Assembly (NCBI RefSeq): GCF_020694005.1
Contig: NZ_CP073013.1
Coordinates: 1,684,578 to 1,748,577 of the forward strand
Length of the DNA stretch: 64,000 nucleotides
Reading direction: 5' to 3'
Source: Marinomonas profundi
GTDB lineage: Bacteria > Pseudomonadota > Gammaproteobacteria > Pseudomonadales > Marinomonadaceae
The position numbers and the translations under genes are program-made. Each line of letters starts with the position of its first letter. Within the stretch, counting starts at the first letter, position 1. Shown here piece after piece: positions 46,392-55,197 of the stretch. The notes below the pieces were generated by a model. That model saw only the letters and a program-made list of their open reading frames with translations, did no database searches and was not told the DNA's origin.

Positions 46392-46874
46392 CTATTTGGT
46401 TTCGCCAATGGCGGCAAAGATAGCGCCACGACACGCCAGACTCAGATCGTTTGGCGTTAGGCCAATATCCAGACCTCGCTGCCCACCGCTCACATAGATT
46501 TTTTCAAACGCCTGCGCACTCTGGTCAATACAGGTGACGAGGCTTTTCTTTTGCCCTATTGGACTGATGCCGCCAACCAAATAGCCCGTGAGCCGTTGGG
46601 CATCCTTCGCGTCCGCCATGCGCAATTTTTTTACCTTCAAGGCGCTGGCGGCGCGTTTTAAATTTAACGTGCCCGTGACGGGCACTATGGTAACGAAGGT
46701 GTTTTTGTCGTCGGTGACCAGCAGTGTCTTGAACACACACGCGGGGTCGAGATTTAGCTTCTCGGCGGCCTCCTCGCCAAAATGAGAGCAGTGCGGATCA
46801 TGCTCATATTCGTGGAGGCTAAACCCAATCTTGAGTTGCTTCAGCTGGTTGATGGCTGGTGTCATGGTTTTCAT
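46392..46874 (-). CDS. ybaK: Cys-tRNA(Pro)/Cys-tRNA(Cys) deacylase YbaK
   Basis: A 160-residue YbaK/EbsC-family trans-editing enzyme that hydrolyses Cys-tRNA(Pro) misacylated by prolyl-tRNA synthetase. Visible features: N-terminus TPAINQLKQLKIGFSLHEYEH, VFKTLLVTDDK, the conserved KKLRMADAKDAQRLTGYLVGGISPIG near residues 81-107, and GQRGLDIGL. Either ATG at 46874 or 46865 could start it. It is followed on the same strand by gmhB. Confidence 0.92.
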   Translation of the reverse strand: MKTMTPAINQLKQLKIGFSLHEYEHDPHCSHFGEEAAEKLNLDPACVFKTLLVTDDKNTFVTIVPVTGTLNLKRAASALKVKKLRMADAKDAQRLTGYLVGGISPIGQKKSLVTCIDQSAQAFEKIYVSGGQRGLDIGLTPNDLSLACRGAIFAAIGETK

Positions 46875-46902
46875 CCCTCTGTTTTCTAACGGCCACTGGG
46901 TG

Positions 46903-48351
46903 CTATTTTTGCCAGAACATAGGCGTGAACAATACCAACAAGGTAAAGACTTCCAAACGCCCTAACAACATAGAAAAACACAGCATCCATTTGGCCGGAT
47001 CACTGACGTTGGTGAAACTCGATGCGACTTCACCTAAGCCTGGGCCAAGGTTATTGAGCGTGGCGGCAACAGCCGACCATGCGGTGACTTGATCCAAACC
47101 CGTCGCCATCAGGCCAATCATCAGCACCACGTAGACCAACAGATAGGCTGAGAAAAACCCCCAAACCGCGGACACGACTCTTTCATTGACCGCTTTGCCG
47201 CCCACCTTAACGGGAATAACCGCATTGGGGTGAATCAAGCGTTTAATTTCTCGCATGCCTTGCTTGAGGATTAATAAAATACGAATGACCTTCATACCGC
47301 CACCTGTTGAACTGGCACAGCCACCCACGAAGGAGGTCACTATGAGTAAGAAGGGCAAAAAGTGTGGCCAGCTTGAAAAGTCTGTCGTGCCAAAGCCTGA
47401 TGTCGTGGCAATCGAGACACTTTCAAACACCGCATAACGTAAAGACGAACTCCAGTCATAAGTCGCAGTCATTGCCAGCACTAAGGTCGAAAGCGCACAA
47501 GTACTTAATAATATAAATAAGAAGAAACGGGCTTCTGGGTCTTTAAAATAATGCCAGACACTTTTGTGACGCCAAGCGTAAAAATGCAAAGCAAAGTTGC
47601 AAGCAGAGACAATCATAAAGAAGGTACAAATCATCTCTATCGCCACACTGTCAAAGTAACCAATGCTGGCGTCATGAGTCGAGAAGCCCCCAATCGCCAC
47701 GGTTGAAAAGCTATGGCAAATGGCATCAAACAAGCTCATCCCCGCGATCCAATAACCTAAGGCACAGACACTGGTGAGTGTTGCGTAGATGTACCAAAGT
47801 GCTTTGGCGGTTTCGGCAATACGAGGGGTTAACTTGGTGTCTTTTACCGGTCCTGGGGTTTCCGCCCGATACAGCTGCATCCCACCAATGCCCAACATCG
47901 GCATGATGGCGACCGCCAGTACAATGATACCCATACCGCCAAGCCAGGTGAGCAACTGGCGATAAAACAAAATCGATTTAGGTAAATCATCGATACCCGT
48001 GAGTATGGTGGCCCCTGTGGTCGTCAGCCCGGATATGGATTCAAACAAAGCATCAGTGAAACTGAGGTTGGGGGTTTCCGCCAAGAAAAACGGCACCGAA
48101 CCGAACAAACCCAACACGGACCAGAACAGCACAGTGACTAAAAAGCCATCGCGAATTTTCAACTCGCCACGTTCATTACGAACGGGAAACCAAAGCAAAA
48201 ATCCACAGACTAAATTGATGGCGAAGGCGTATAAAAACGCTTGAACTGTGCCGTCGGAATAAATAAGAGAGACGATAATCGGTGGAATCAGTGTCACACT
48301 GAACACCATCACCAATAAGCCAATCACGCGTAAAATGACGCTAAAATGCAT
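46903..48351 (-). CDS. trkH: Potassium uptake protein TrkH
   Basis: A 482-residue inner-membrane potassium transporter subunit (E. coli TrkH is 483). Pore-loop stretches are SISGLTTTGATIL near residue 108, STVAIGGFSTHDAS near 216, VSIATTSGFGTTDF near 311 and NNLGPGLGEV near 435. It works with the TrkA gene directly upstream on the same strand. The gap between them contains a duplicated copy of the trkA 3' end. This is the second K+ uptake system in the window besides the KtrAB-like pair. Confidence 0.95.
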   Translation of the reverse strand: MHFSVILRVIGLLVMVFSVTLIPPIIVSLIYSDGTVQAFLYAFAINLVCGFLLWFPVRNERGELKIRDGFLVTVLFWSVLGLFGSVPFFLAETPNLSFTDALFESISGLTTTGATILTGIDDLPKSILFYRQLLTWLGGMGIIVLAVAIMPMLGIGGMQLYRAETPGPVKDTKLTPRIAETAKALWYIYATLTSVCALGYWIAGMSLFDAICHSFSTVAIGGFSTHDASIGYFDSVAIEMICTFFMIVSACNFALHFYAWRHKSVWHYFKDPEARFFLFILLSTCALSTLVLAMTATYDWSSSLRYAVFESVSIATTSGFGTTDFSSWPHFLPFLLIVTSFVGGCASSTGGGMKVIRILLILKQGMREIKRLIHPNAVIPVKVGGKAVNERVVSAVWGFFSAYLLVYVVLMIGLMATGLDQVTAWSAVAATLNNLGPGLGEVASSFTNVSDPAKWMLCFSMLLGRLEVFTLLVLFTPMFWQK

Positions 48352-48408
48352 ATGTGTTTCCCAGACCCTGTCGTTGCTTCATTCGTTGTTTTACTCAAAG
48401 CCGCTTAT

Positions 48409-48460
48409 ATTAAAAAAAGCGTAAACCTACTTGTGATTAAAAAAAGCTTAAACCTACTTG
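48409..48460 (-). repeat. Tandem 27-base duplication including the trkA stop
   Basis: The 25-base stretch at 48436-48460, which codes for the last residues of TrkA and its stop, recurs at 48409-48433 with one mismatch (period 27). The extra copy lies in the trkA-trkH gap. Confidence 0.9.
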
Positions 48461-49810
48461 GAACAGTTGCTCCACCGCGGGAATTTGTTTTTTGTTGGTG
48501 ACAAAAATGATGACATGATCTTCTGCTTGAATCACCAAATCGCCCGTGGCGACCAGCATATTGTCTTCACGTACGATGGCACCTATGGTGGCGCCTTCTG
48601 GAAGGTTCAAATTAGCAATGCTGCGCCCAACGACTTTAGAAGAGCGATAATCCCCATGGGCAACCGCTTCCAGTGCTTCTGCCGCGCCTTTGCGCATAGA
48701 GTGAACGTTGACCACGTCGCCGCGTCGGATATAACTTAATAGCGAACTGATGGTGGTTTGTTGAGGTGAAATCGCAATGTCGATCATGCCTTCCTGCACG
48801 ATGTCGACATAGGCTGGGTTATTAATAATGGTCATAACCGTGCGCACGCCCAATACCTTGGCCAACATGGACGACATGATATTGGCTTCGTCGTTGTTGG
48901 TGAGAGCGCAAAAAACATCGGTGGATTCGATATTCTCTTCCAGTAGCAACTCTTGTTTTGACGCGTCGCCATGGAGCACTATGGTGTTGTTTAAGGTTTC
49001 GGATAAATACCGGCAGCGCTCTGGATCTCGTTCAATGATTTTGACACGGTATTCTTTTTCTAGACTCTGCGCCAAACGCTCCCCTATGTTACCGCCACCG
49101 GCAATAATAATGCGGCGATAAGGCGTATCTAACGGGCGTAATTCACTCATGACATCCAATACATCGCGCTGCGCGGTAAGGAAAAAGACTTCGTCATTCG
49201 CGTGAATGTGTGTATTGCCGTCTGGCGATATGGATTTACCGTCACGATAAATCGCCGCGATGCGCGTTAGGATTGATGGCATGTGCTCTTTTAGGAAGCT
49301 GATTGGCTGATCAATAAGCGGCCCGCCCTTTTCGGCTTTCACTACCACTAGCTGTACTTTGCCATCGGCAAACTCCATGACTTGCAAGGCGCCAGGATAA
49401 CGAATCAAACGGCTTAAATGTTTTGTTACTTCTTTTTCAGGGCTAATGCGCACATCCATCGGAATAGCCTGATCCGCAAAAAGCTCGGGGTAATTCGCGT
49501 AAGCGCTTGATCGAACCCGACCTATTTTAGTGGGGGTTTTAAACAAGGTATGCGCAATCTGACAGGCGATCATATTGGTTTCATCTTGGCTGCTGACGGC
49601 AATCAACATATCGGCATCATTACACCCTGCTTGGTTCAACACATCTGGGTGCGAACCGCTGCCCTCAACGGTCTGAATATCAAGCCTGTCTTGCAGCTCT
49701 CTAAGGCGGTTTGAGTCGGTATCGATAACGGTAATATCGTTATCTTCACTCGCTAAGTTTTCCGCCAGTGTGGCGCCAACTTGGCCTGCACCTATAATGA
49801 TGATCTTCAT
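48437..49810 (-). CDS. trkA: Trk system potassium transporter regulatory protein TrkA
   Basis: A 457-residue cytoplasmic protein (E. coli 458) with two RCK repeats, each with a nucleotide-binding Rossmann loop: IIIGAGQVGATLAENLA at the N-terminus, and IIAGGGNIGERLAQSLE near residue 234. Acidic strand ends VIDTD and IIERD bind the ribose of NAD(H) or ATP. It gates TrkH. It follows the conserved order rsmB-trkA-trkH on the minus strand, with a 243-base gap before rsmB that has REP-like and parS-like sequences. Confidence 0.96.
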   Translation of the reverse strand: MKIIIIGAGQVGATLAENLASEDNDITVIDTDSNRLRELQDRLDIQTVEGSGSHPDVLNQAGCNDADMLIAVSSQDETNMIACQIAHTLFKTPTKIGRVRSSAYANYPELFADQAIPMDVRISPEKEVTKHLSRLIRYPGALQVMEFADGKVQLVVVKAEKGGPLIDQPISFLKEHMPSILTRIAAIYRDGKSISPDGNTHIHANDEVFFLTAQRDVLDVMSELRPLDTPYRRIIIAGGGNIGERLAQSLEKEYRVKIIERDPERCRYLSETLNNTIVLHGDASKQELLLEENIESTDVFCALTNNDEANIMSSMLAKVLGVRTVMTIINNPAYVDIVQEGMIDIAISPQQTTISSLLSYIRRGDVVNVHSMRKGAAEALEAVAHGDYRSSKVVGRSIANLNLPEGATIGAIVREDNMLVATGDLVIQAEDHVIIFVTNKKQIPAVEQLFQVGLSFF

Positions 49811-49959
49811 AATCTGCCTTAGAGCGCGGTTTGTTGTTTGGCTCTTTTAGTGTATTAATTGTTGCTTGAATCAAGTTAGGTAAGTGTACTCATATAAGGG
49901 GCGATATTTAACTTGAACTTGCAAAATAGCCGTAATTTTTTCTGGCTGTCTACGCATTC

Positions 49960-49994
49960 GCCGGATTACATCTTCGTGCCTCGATTCATCCGGC
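49960..49994. repeat. REP-like inverted repeat between rsmB and trkA
   Basis: GCCGGAT at 49960-49966 and ATCCGGC at 49988-49994 enclose a 21-base loop, with CTACGG following. The wording ATCCGGCCTACGG resembles enterobacterial REP elements. Whether it is repeated in this genome cannot be seen from one window. Confidence 0.4.
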
Positions 49995-50024
49995 CTACGG
50001 TTGGTTGTGCGTGGTTGCTTTCGA

Positions 50025-50040
50025 TGTTTCATGTGAAACA
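50025..50040. other. parS: parS-like site (TGTTTCATGTGAAACA)
   Basis: One mismatch in the centre from the conserved ParB-binding 16-mer TGTTTCACGTGAAACA, and itself nearly a perfect palindrome. It lies just downstream of rsmB, about 39 kb from oriC. Confidence 0.65.
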
Positions 50041-50053
50041 CGACTTTAGGTTT

Positions 50054-51451
50054 CTAGGCTAGTTTTTGCAGCAAGCAATAATAGAAACCATCGTGCCCTT
50101 CTAGGTTAGGAAACAACTGACGACCATGACTAACGGGAATCCCCCACTCTATTTGCTTGTCTGGTGCTAATGAATTCAACGCCACTTCTTGGGCGTCTTC
50201 TTGGTGTGCCAGAAAATGCTGAATCTGTTGCTCATTTTCTTCCGGCATTAAAGAGCAGGTAGCGTACAACATGAACCCGCCCGGCTTCAGTGTCGTCCAA
50301 ACCTTGTTAAGGATCGCTCGCTGGATGATAACGAGGTCATCAATGTCGGCGGGTTTTCGATTGATCTTAATGTCTGGATTACGACGAATGACCCCAGTCG
50401 CGGTACATGGCACATCGAGGAGGATTTTGTCGAAGTGCTCGCCATTCCACCAGGCGTCCAGATCGCTCGCATCGGCACAGATTAATTGCGCCGAATAACC
50501 GAGTCGATGCAAATTAGACTCGATTTTTTCCATGCGCCAAGGTTCTAGCTCGACGGCCGTCAGTTCAATGTGGTTGGACTTTTCTAACAGGTGACCTGTT
50601 TTGCCACCGGGCGCTGCGCAAGCGTCCAATACTTTCTCTCCAGCTTTTGGGGACAATAGCTGAGCGGAAAGTTGAGCGGCTTCATCTTGAACGCTCACAA
50701 AACCTTCTTCAAAATCAGGTAGCTCTCCCACTCGAACGGCATTTCTTAGGTACAGTGCTGAGCCTGAAAACGGCCCTTCTTCTGAATTTATACCCAATTC
50801 TACAAGCTGTGCTTGGTATGTTTCACGTGAAACTCGAGCCTCGTTGACACGAATGCACATAGGCGGATGGGTGTTACTGGCTTCAATGATTTGCTCAAAG
50901 TGTTCAGGCCAATGTTTGTTAAAACGCTTCACCAGCCACTTTGGCATGTTGAATTCCACGGAAGGTTGCGCTTCTAGCAGTGCGACGATTTCGTCCGCTT
51001 CTCTTTGGTAACGACGCAGTACGGCATTCATTAACTTGGTGGCCCAGTCCTTTTTCAGCAGTCGACAGGCTTCTACTGTTTCATTGACCGCCGCATGATC
51101 TGGGGTGTTCATGTAGGTTAATTGGTATAAACCTAAAAGCAGCACAGCGTATAAATCTGTGTCCTTTTCTTCAAAAGGATGTGCCAACAAGTGCAATGCG
51201 ATGCTGTTTAGTCTTGGGTACTGCCGACAAACACCGAAGCATAATTCCTTTAACATAGGAATGTGGTCACTGGCCACTTCCGTTTGGTGGCGCGCCAGTT
51301 GCGTACTAAGCGAGCCTTGCTGAAGCAAAATATTGCTGATGACCTTGACCGCGACTTGTCGAGCGCTCTGCTGGCTTGTACTCATGTCAGACTGAAAGCT
51401 TGTGTCGGACAGGCTTGTGTTAGATGAGAAGGTATTGTCGTGTTGATTCAT
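50054..51451 (-). CDS. rsmB: 16S rRNA m5C967 methyltransferase RsmB
   Basis: A 465-residue methyltransferase that methylates cytosine 967 of 16S rRNA. It has an N-terminal NusB-like RNA-binding domain (about residues 25-165) and a C-terminal SAM-dependent domain with DACAAPGGKTGHLLE near residue 278, the catalytic proline-cysteine motif in DVPCTATGVIRRNPD near 348, and the second catalytic cysteine in YATCSLMPEEN near 400. Its ATG overlaps the fmt stop (ATGA), as in the conserved def-fmt-rsmB order. The first 25 residues are serine/threonine-rich and beyond the usual start. A parS-like site lies inside the gene. Confidence 0.95.
   Translation of the reverse strand: MNQHDNTFSSNTSLSDTSFQSDMSTSQQSARQVAVKVISNILLQQGSLSTQLARHQTEVASDHIPMLKELCFGVCRQYPRLNSIALHLLAHPFEEKDTDLYAVLLLGLYQLTYMNTPDHAAVNETVEACRLLKKDWATKLMNAVLRRYQREADEIVALLEAQPSVEFNMPKWLVKRFNKHWPEHFEQIIEASNTHPPMCIRVNEARVSRETYQAQLVELGINSEEGPFSGSALYLRNAVRVGELPDFEEGFVSVQDEAAQLSAQLLSPKAGEKVLDACAAPGGKTGHLLEKSNHIELTAVELEPWRMEKIESNLHRLGYSAQLICADASDLDAWWNGEHFDKILLDVPCTATGVIRRNPDIKINRKPADIDDLVIIQRAILNKVWTTLKPGGFMLYATCSLMPEENEQQIQHFLAHQEDAQEVALNSLAPDKQIEWGIPVSHGRQLFPNLEGHDGFYYCLLQKLA
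50819..50834. other. parS: parS-like site inside rsmB (TGTTTCACGTGAAACT)
   Basis: Contains the perfect palindromic core GTTTCACGTGAAAC and departs from the 16-base ParB site only in the last base. It lies within the rsmB coding region, as parS sites often do. Confidence 0.75.
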
Positions 51452-52446
51452 GCTGCTTGCTCGCTAAGGCCAAGGCGTTGACCAATTTCTAAGGCGGCTT
51501 TGTGTTTGCCGTTGAGTGCGTCTTGCACCTTCATGCGTTTACCGCCAGCAAATTGGATCTCAGTAATAAGGAGAGAACCTTGCCCAGTCGCAACGATAAT
51601 GCCCTCTTTGCTCACGACCAAAATATCACCCGGTGTTGAGGCTTCATCACTGACGCTGGCAATCTGTGCCGCATGGATTTTCATTACCCCAGCAAGGCTG
51701 TTGGTATAAGCCACAGGCCAATGCGATAGGCCGCGGATTTGACGTTCGATTAGCTCTGCAGACAGCATCCAGTTTACGTCACCTTCTTGCTTGGTGAGTT
51801 TGGTTGCGTAGCAAGTGAGGCTGTCGTCTTGTTGCTCCGCTCCCAGCGTGCCCGCTTGGAACTTCTCTAGGGCTTCAATCAGCGTGCTACCGCCAAGCGT
51901 CGCCAAGCGATCATGGAGCGTTTCAGAGGTGTCTGTTGGTTTGATATCACAATGCGCTTTGAGCAACATGTCGCCCGTGTCCAAGCCAACATCCATTTGC
52001 ATAATGGTGATGCCGGTTTCTCTGTCGCCAGCGATTAAGGCGCGATGAATCGGCGCCGCACCACGCCAGCGAGGCAGCAAAGACGCATGCACATTGAGGC
52101 AACCAAACTTAGGCGCCTCCAGTACGTCTTTTGGCAAAATGATGCCGTACGCCGCGACTATCATTAGGTCCGCTTTCAATGCCGTAAGTTGCGCCTTGTC
52201 TTCCTCTAGCTTGAAATTCAGCGGCTGATAAACCGGAATATCATTGGCAATAGCAAGTTGCTTCACGGGGCTTTGTACCAGCTTTTGACCACGTCCCGCA
52301 GGACGGTCTGGCTGGGTGTAAACGCCGACGATGTGATACTGGTTTTCAGCGTTTGAATCTTTCATGTTTATTAAGAGTGCCTGCAGGCTGGCCGCTGCGA
52401 ATTCGGGTGTGCCAGCAAAAACAATACGAAGTGGTGAGGTTGACAT
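51448..52446 (-). CDS. fmt: Methionyl-tRNA formyltransferase
   Basis: A 332-residue enzyme that formylates the initiator Met-tRNA. The N-terminus IVFAGTPEFAAASLQAL, the formyl-folate site LPRWRGAAPIHRALIAGD near residue 124, and MDVGLDTGDML near 152 are diagnostic; a C-terminal OB-like tRNA-binding domain follows. It overlaps rsmB by four bases. A strong terminator lies only about 15 bases before its start codon, between def and fmt. Confidence 0.96.
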   Translation of the reverse strand: MSTSPLRIVFAGTPEFAAASLQALLINMKDSNAENQYHIVGVYTQPDRPAGRGQKLVQSPVKQLAIANDIPVYQPLNFKLEEDKAQLTALKADLMIVAAYGIILPKDVLEAPKFGCLNVHASLLPRWRGAAPIHRALIAGDRETGITIMQMDVGLDTGDMLLKAHCDIKPTDTSETLHDRLATLGGSTLIEALEKFQAGTLGAEQQDDSLTCYATKLTKQEGDVNWMLSAELIERQIRGLSHWPVAYTNSLAGVMKIHAAQIASVSDEASTPGDILVVSKEGIIVATGQGSLLITEIQFAGGKRMKVQDALNGKHKAALEIGQRLGLSEQAA

Positions 52447-52460
52447 AGGGTTTCCTTAAC

Positions 52461-52486
52461 AAAAAATCAGGCCAAAGCCTGATTTT
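52461..52486 (-). terminator. Intrinsic terminator between def and fmt
   Basis: On the minus strand AAAATCAGGC, loop TTTG, GCCTGATTTT is a perfect 10-base-pair stem with a six-base T run. It begins 46 bases after the def stop and ends about 15 bases before the fmt ATG, leaving no room for a promoter in between. Confidence 0.85.
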
Positions 52487-52531
52487 GTAATAGGTTCTTA
52501 ATGATCCAAAGACGCAACACGAAGCCGCTTT

Positions 52532-53047
52532 CTAACCTTGTTTCTGCGCTAGCTTGTGGGCTTTTTCAAGCTTGCTCTTGATGCGGTTACGTTTTAATGG
52601 CGACAAATAATCCACCATCAACTTGCCGTCAAGGTGATCCACTTCGTGTTGTACGCACACCGCCATCAGCTCGTCCACTTCCAGTTCAAAGGGCTTGCCA
52701 TGACGGTCGAGTGCTTTGACGCGTACTTTGGCCGCACGATAAATGTGCTCGTAAAAACCCGGAACCGACAAACAGCCTTCTTGGCATTCGTTTGGCTCGT
52801 CGTCTAGGACGACAAATTCAGGGTTAATAAAAACGATGGGCTCGTTACGTTCTTCAGAGAAATCCATCACCACAAGGCGATAATGATAATCCACTTGCGT
52901 CGCCGCTAAGCCCAAACCATTTTCGTCATACATGGTATCAAGCATGTCGTCGATTTGAGTTTGCAGCTCGTCAGTGAATTCGGTAATGGGCTTCGCAATG
53001 GTGCGTAAGCGTTTATCTGGGTATTCAAGTACAGTCAAAACAGCCAT
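52532..53047 (-). CDS. def: Peptide deformylase
   Basis: A 171-residue metal-dependent deformylase that removes the N-formyl group from nascent proteins. The three active-site motifs are present: GLGLAATQV near residue 45, EGCLSVPG near 89 with the metal-binding cysteine, and [12 protein letters not shown] near 131 with the HExxH. The ATG at 53047 gives the family N-terminus [15 protein letters not shown]; a longer frame reaches 53134. It is the first gene of the def-fmt-rsmB string and divergent from dprA. Confidence 0.96.
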   Translation of the reverse strand: MAVLTVLEYPDKRLRTIAKPITEFTDELQTQIDDMLDTMYDENGLGLAATQVDYHYRLVVMDFSEERNEPIVFINPEFVVLDDEPNECQEGCLSVPGFYEHIYRAAKVRVKALDRHGKPFELEVDELMAVCVQHEVDHLDGKLMVDYLSPLKRNRIKSKLEKAHKLAQKQG

Positions 53048-53285
53048 GATCTTTTCCAACGATGTGTCTTTATTAATGAGTAGAGGGTCGCTATGGGTTC
53101 TCTTACTCGTTTCATTCTGTCTATTGTAACGCAAGTCTGACTTTTGGGCAGTCTTCTCATGGCGGTTTTTTGGTCAATATGGTTGAATAGCTTTCATTGC
53201 CAAAGGCTATGTGTGTTTGGTGATGGTTTTAACTCGGATTGGGCAGGGAATGTCTAATGTATTGATCGACGGTTGAAAGACTGTC

Positions 53286-54656
53286 ATGGGGTTACGCAAG
53301 GAGGCTTTGTTTATGCCCGCATCTTCTATTTCTAATGACACTGATAGTCGTGCCGTCAATGATGCCGATCGTCATTGTGCCAGTAATAGCACCGGATTAT
53401 CTCAGAGCGATTGGCTATGCTTGAGCTTCTTATCGAGCATTGGCCCAGCCCGACTCTCGCGCCTCTATACTTATCTCAGTCAACTGCACCAACATGTAAC
53501 GAGCGACCAAGACGATAATCTGTCGCTGTTTCATCACGCCGATACGCCCAAAACGATTTCGTATGATTTGCTAAGAGCGCTAAAGTGGCCTGATATTACC
53601 GCGCGTCAGGCGGTGGATTACCTATCCCATGGCACATTAACAAAAGAACAAGCCACTAAGCGTGATGAATCGCTCGCTTGGTTAGAGGAAGACGATCACC
53701 ATTTGTTGTTGCGCGAAGACGAGTATTACCCCCTTGCACTAAGAGAGATCAGCGTGGCGCCGGCTTTTCTTTATGTAGAAGGCAATCGTGATGCGTTGGC
53801 TTTGCCCAAAATTGGTATTGTTGGCGCGCGAAAATGCACGCGCTATGGCCGAGAAACCACCTTTTTGTTGGCTGAGCAATTAGCCTCTTGTGGTATTTGT
53901 GTGGTCAGTGGCGGCGCGCTGGGGATCGATACCGCGGCACATCAAGGCGCATTGCAGAGTAAAACGACGCCCACCATTGTGGTGATGGGAACGGGGTTAT
54001 TACACCGTTATCCTAATCAGAACCGAGCGCTGTTTGACGACATCCTAGAGCGCGGCGGCGCACTAATAAGTGAGTACCCACTATCAACCAGTCCGCGCCC
54101 TCACCTTTTCCCACCCCGAAACCGTATTATCAGCGGCCTAAGTATGGGGGTGCTTGTGGCGGAGGCGTCACTCAAAAGCGGCTCATTAATAAGTGCGAAT
54201 TATGCTGTGCAGCAGAATCGAGAGGTGTTTGCTTTACCGGGACGTTTAACCGACCTGCAGTCCGCAGGTTGCCATCAGTTGCTTCGACAGGGTGCGACCT
54301 TAGTGAGACAGGTGGACGATATCTTGGCGGAGTGCCCAGAGCTGCCTACCACAGGCAAGACAAGCGCACGCCCCGCTGGACATCAAACGACTAAAAAAAC
54401 CGCGCCAGACAGTCGTAGCCACTCGACGCAAAACGCCCCGGCTCTCACTTCAGGACGCTCTCATAGCTTGCCTGAATCGACATCAGACAATGCCAAAGCC
54501 GTGGTCGCCATTATGGAACAAGAAGCGCAACCGATGGACTTTGACGCCTTGATTCGCCATAGCAAAATGGACGCAGGACTGATGATGCAGGTGTTAATAG
54601 AGCTGGAACTGTACGGCTGCGTGGAAAACCGAGAAGGTCTTTATGGTCGTTGTTAA
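53286..54656 (+). CDS. dprA: DNA processing protein DprA (Smf)
   Basis: A 456-residue protein that protects incoming single-stranded DNA and loads RecA during natural transformation. The Rossmann-like core contains KIGIVGARKCTRYGRE near residue 175, VSGGALGIDTAAHQGAL near 210, FPPRNRIISGLS near 277 and ALPGRL near 316, and a winged-helix end follows. It is longer than common homologues (about 370): the N-terminus has roughly 35 extra residues and there is a low-complexity linker (about 360-405). ATG 53313 is an alternative start. Divergent from def, as is common. The stop codon begins a degenerate repeat array. Confidence 0.93.
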   Translation: MGLRKEALFMPASSISNDTDSRAVNDADRHCASNSTGLSQSDWLCLSFLSSIGPARLSRLYTYLSQLHQHVTSDQDDNLSLFHHADTPKTISYDLLRALKWPDITARQAVDYLSHGTLTKEQATKRDESLAWLEEDDHHLLLREDEYYPLALREISVAPAFLYVEGNRDALALPKIGIVGARKCTRYGRETTFLLAEQLASCGICVVSGGALGIDTAAHQGALQSKTTPTIVVMGTGLLHRYPNQNRALFDDILERGGALISEYPLSTSPRPHLFPPRNRIISGLSMGVLVAEASLKSGSLISANYAVQQNREVFALPGRLTDLQSAGCHQLLRQGATLVRQVDDILAECPELPTTGKTSARPAGHQTTKKTAPDSRSHSTQNAPALTSGRSHSLPESTSDNAKAVVAIMEQEAQPMDFDALIRHSKMDAGLMMQVLIELELYGCVENREGLYGRC

Positions 54657-54719
54657 CTTTTTAGCGGTTAACCTTTATACATAGCCATTAACCTTCATAG
54701 CCATTAACCTTCATAGCCG
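54653..54719 (+). repeat. Degenerate tandem repeat starting at the dprA stop
   Basis: Two exact 16-base copies of CATAGCCATTAACCTT at 54680-54695 and 54696-54711, with related TTAAC-containing units before (54653, 54668) and a partial one after. The dprA TAA is part of the first degenerate unit. Confidence 0.8.
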
Positions 54720-54733
54720 TTGCTGACCTGCGT

Positions 54734-55153
54734 TTACTCCATGCCACCGAAGATGTCTTGCTTGAGCTGCTTAATATCGCGGCGCTCTTTTTTGTTTGGC
54801 TTATGGTCGGACATGATACGGCCACCATAAGACTTATTTTCCAAGACGCGTTTTTCACGCTTTTCTATCGACTCAGGTGTTTCCTCATAAAGCAACTGTG
54901 CTTCAGGGGCACCACGGCGTTGTTCGCTAATGGCTTTTATCTTCACCACTTTTTCATCCCAACCGGCTCGTATGCCGATCAAGGCGCCGATTTCGACATT
55001 GCGACTGGCTTTGCCCTTGCTGCCGTTATAAGACACCTTGCCACCCTCGATGGCGTCTTTACAAAGTGAACGGGTTTTAAAAAAACGCGCGGCCCAAAGC
55101 CACTTATCTAAACGAACGGCTTGTGGAGTTGACTGCTTTTCTGTTTTACTCAT
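54734..55153 (-). CDS. hslR: Heat shock protein 15 (ribosome-associated, S4 domain)
   Basis: A 139-residue basic protein with an N-terminal S4 RNA-binding domain (VRLDKWLWAARFFKTRSLCKDAIEGGKV, about residues 14-41). Hsp15 binds 50S subunits carrying a nascent chain and helps recycle stalled ribosomes. The C-terminal tail is rich in lysine and charged residues, as in E. coli HslR (133 residues). It is divergent from cysQ and convergent with dprA. Confidence 0.92.
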   Translation of the reverse strand: MSKTEKQSTPQAVRLDKWLWAARFFKTRSLCKDAIEGGKVSYNGSKGKASRNVEIGALIGIRAGWDEKVVKIKAISEQRRGAPEAQLLYEETPESIEKREKRVLENKSYGGRIMSDHKPNKKERRDIKQLKQDIFGGME

Positions 55154-55197
55154 AAGGAATGCGTTGATCCTATTCTGTTGTCATATTTGAGGCTGTT

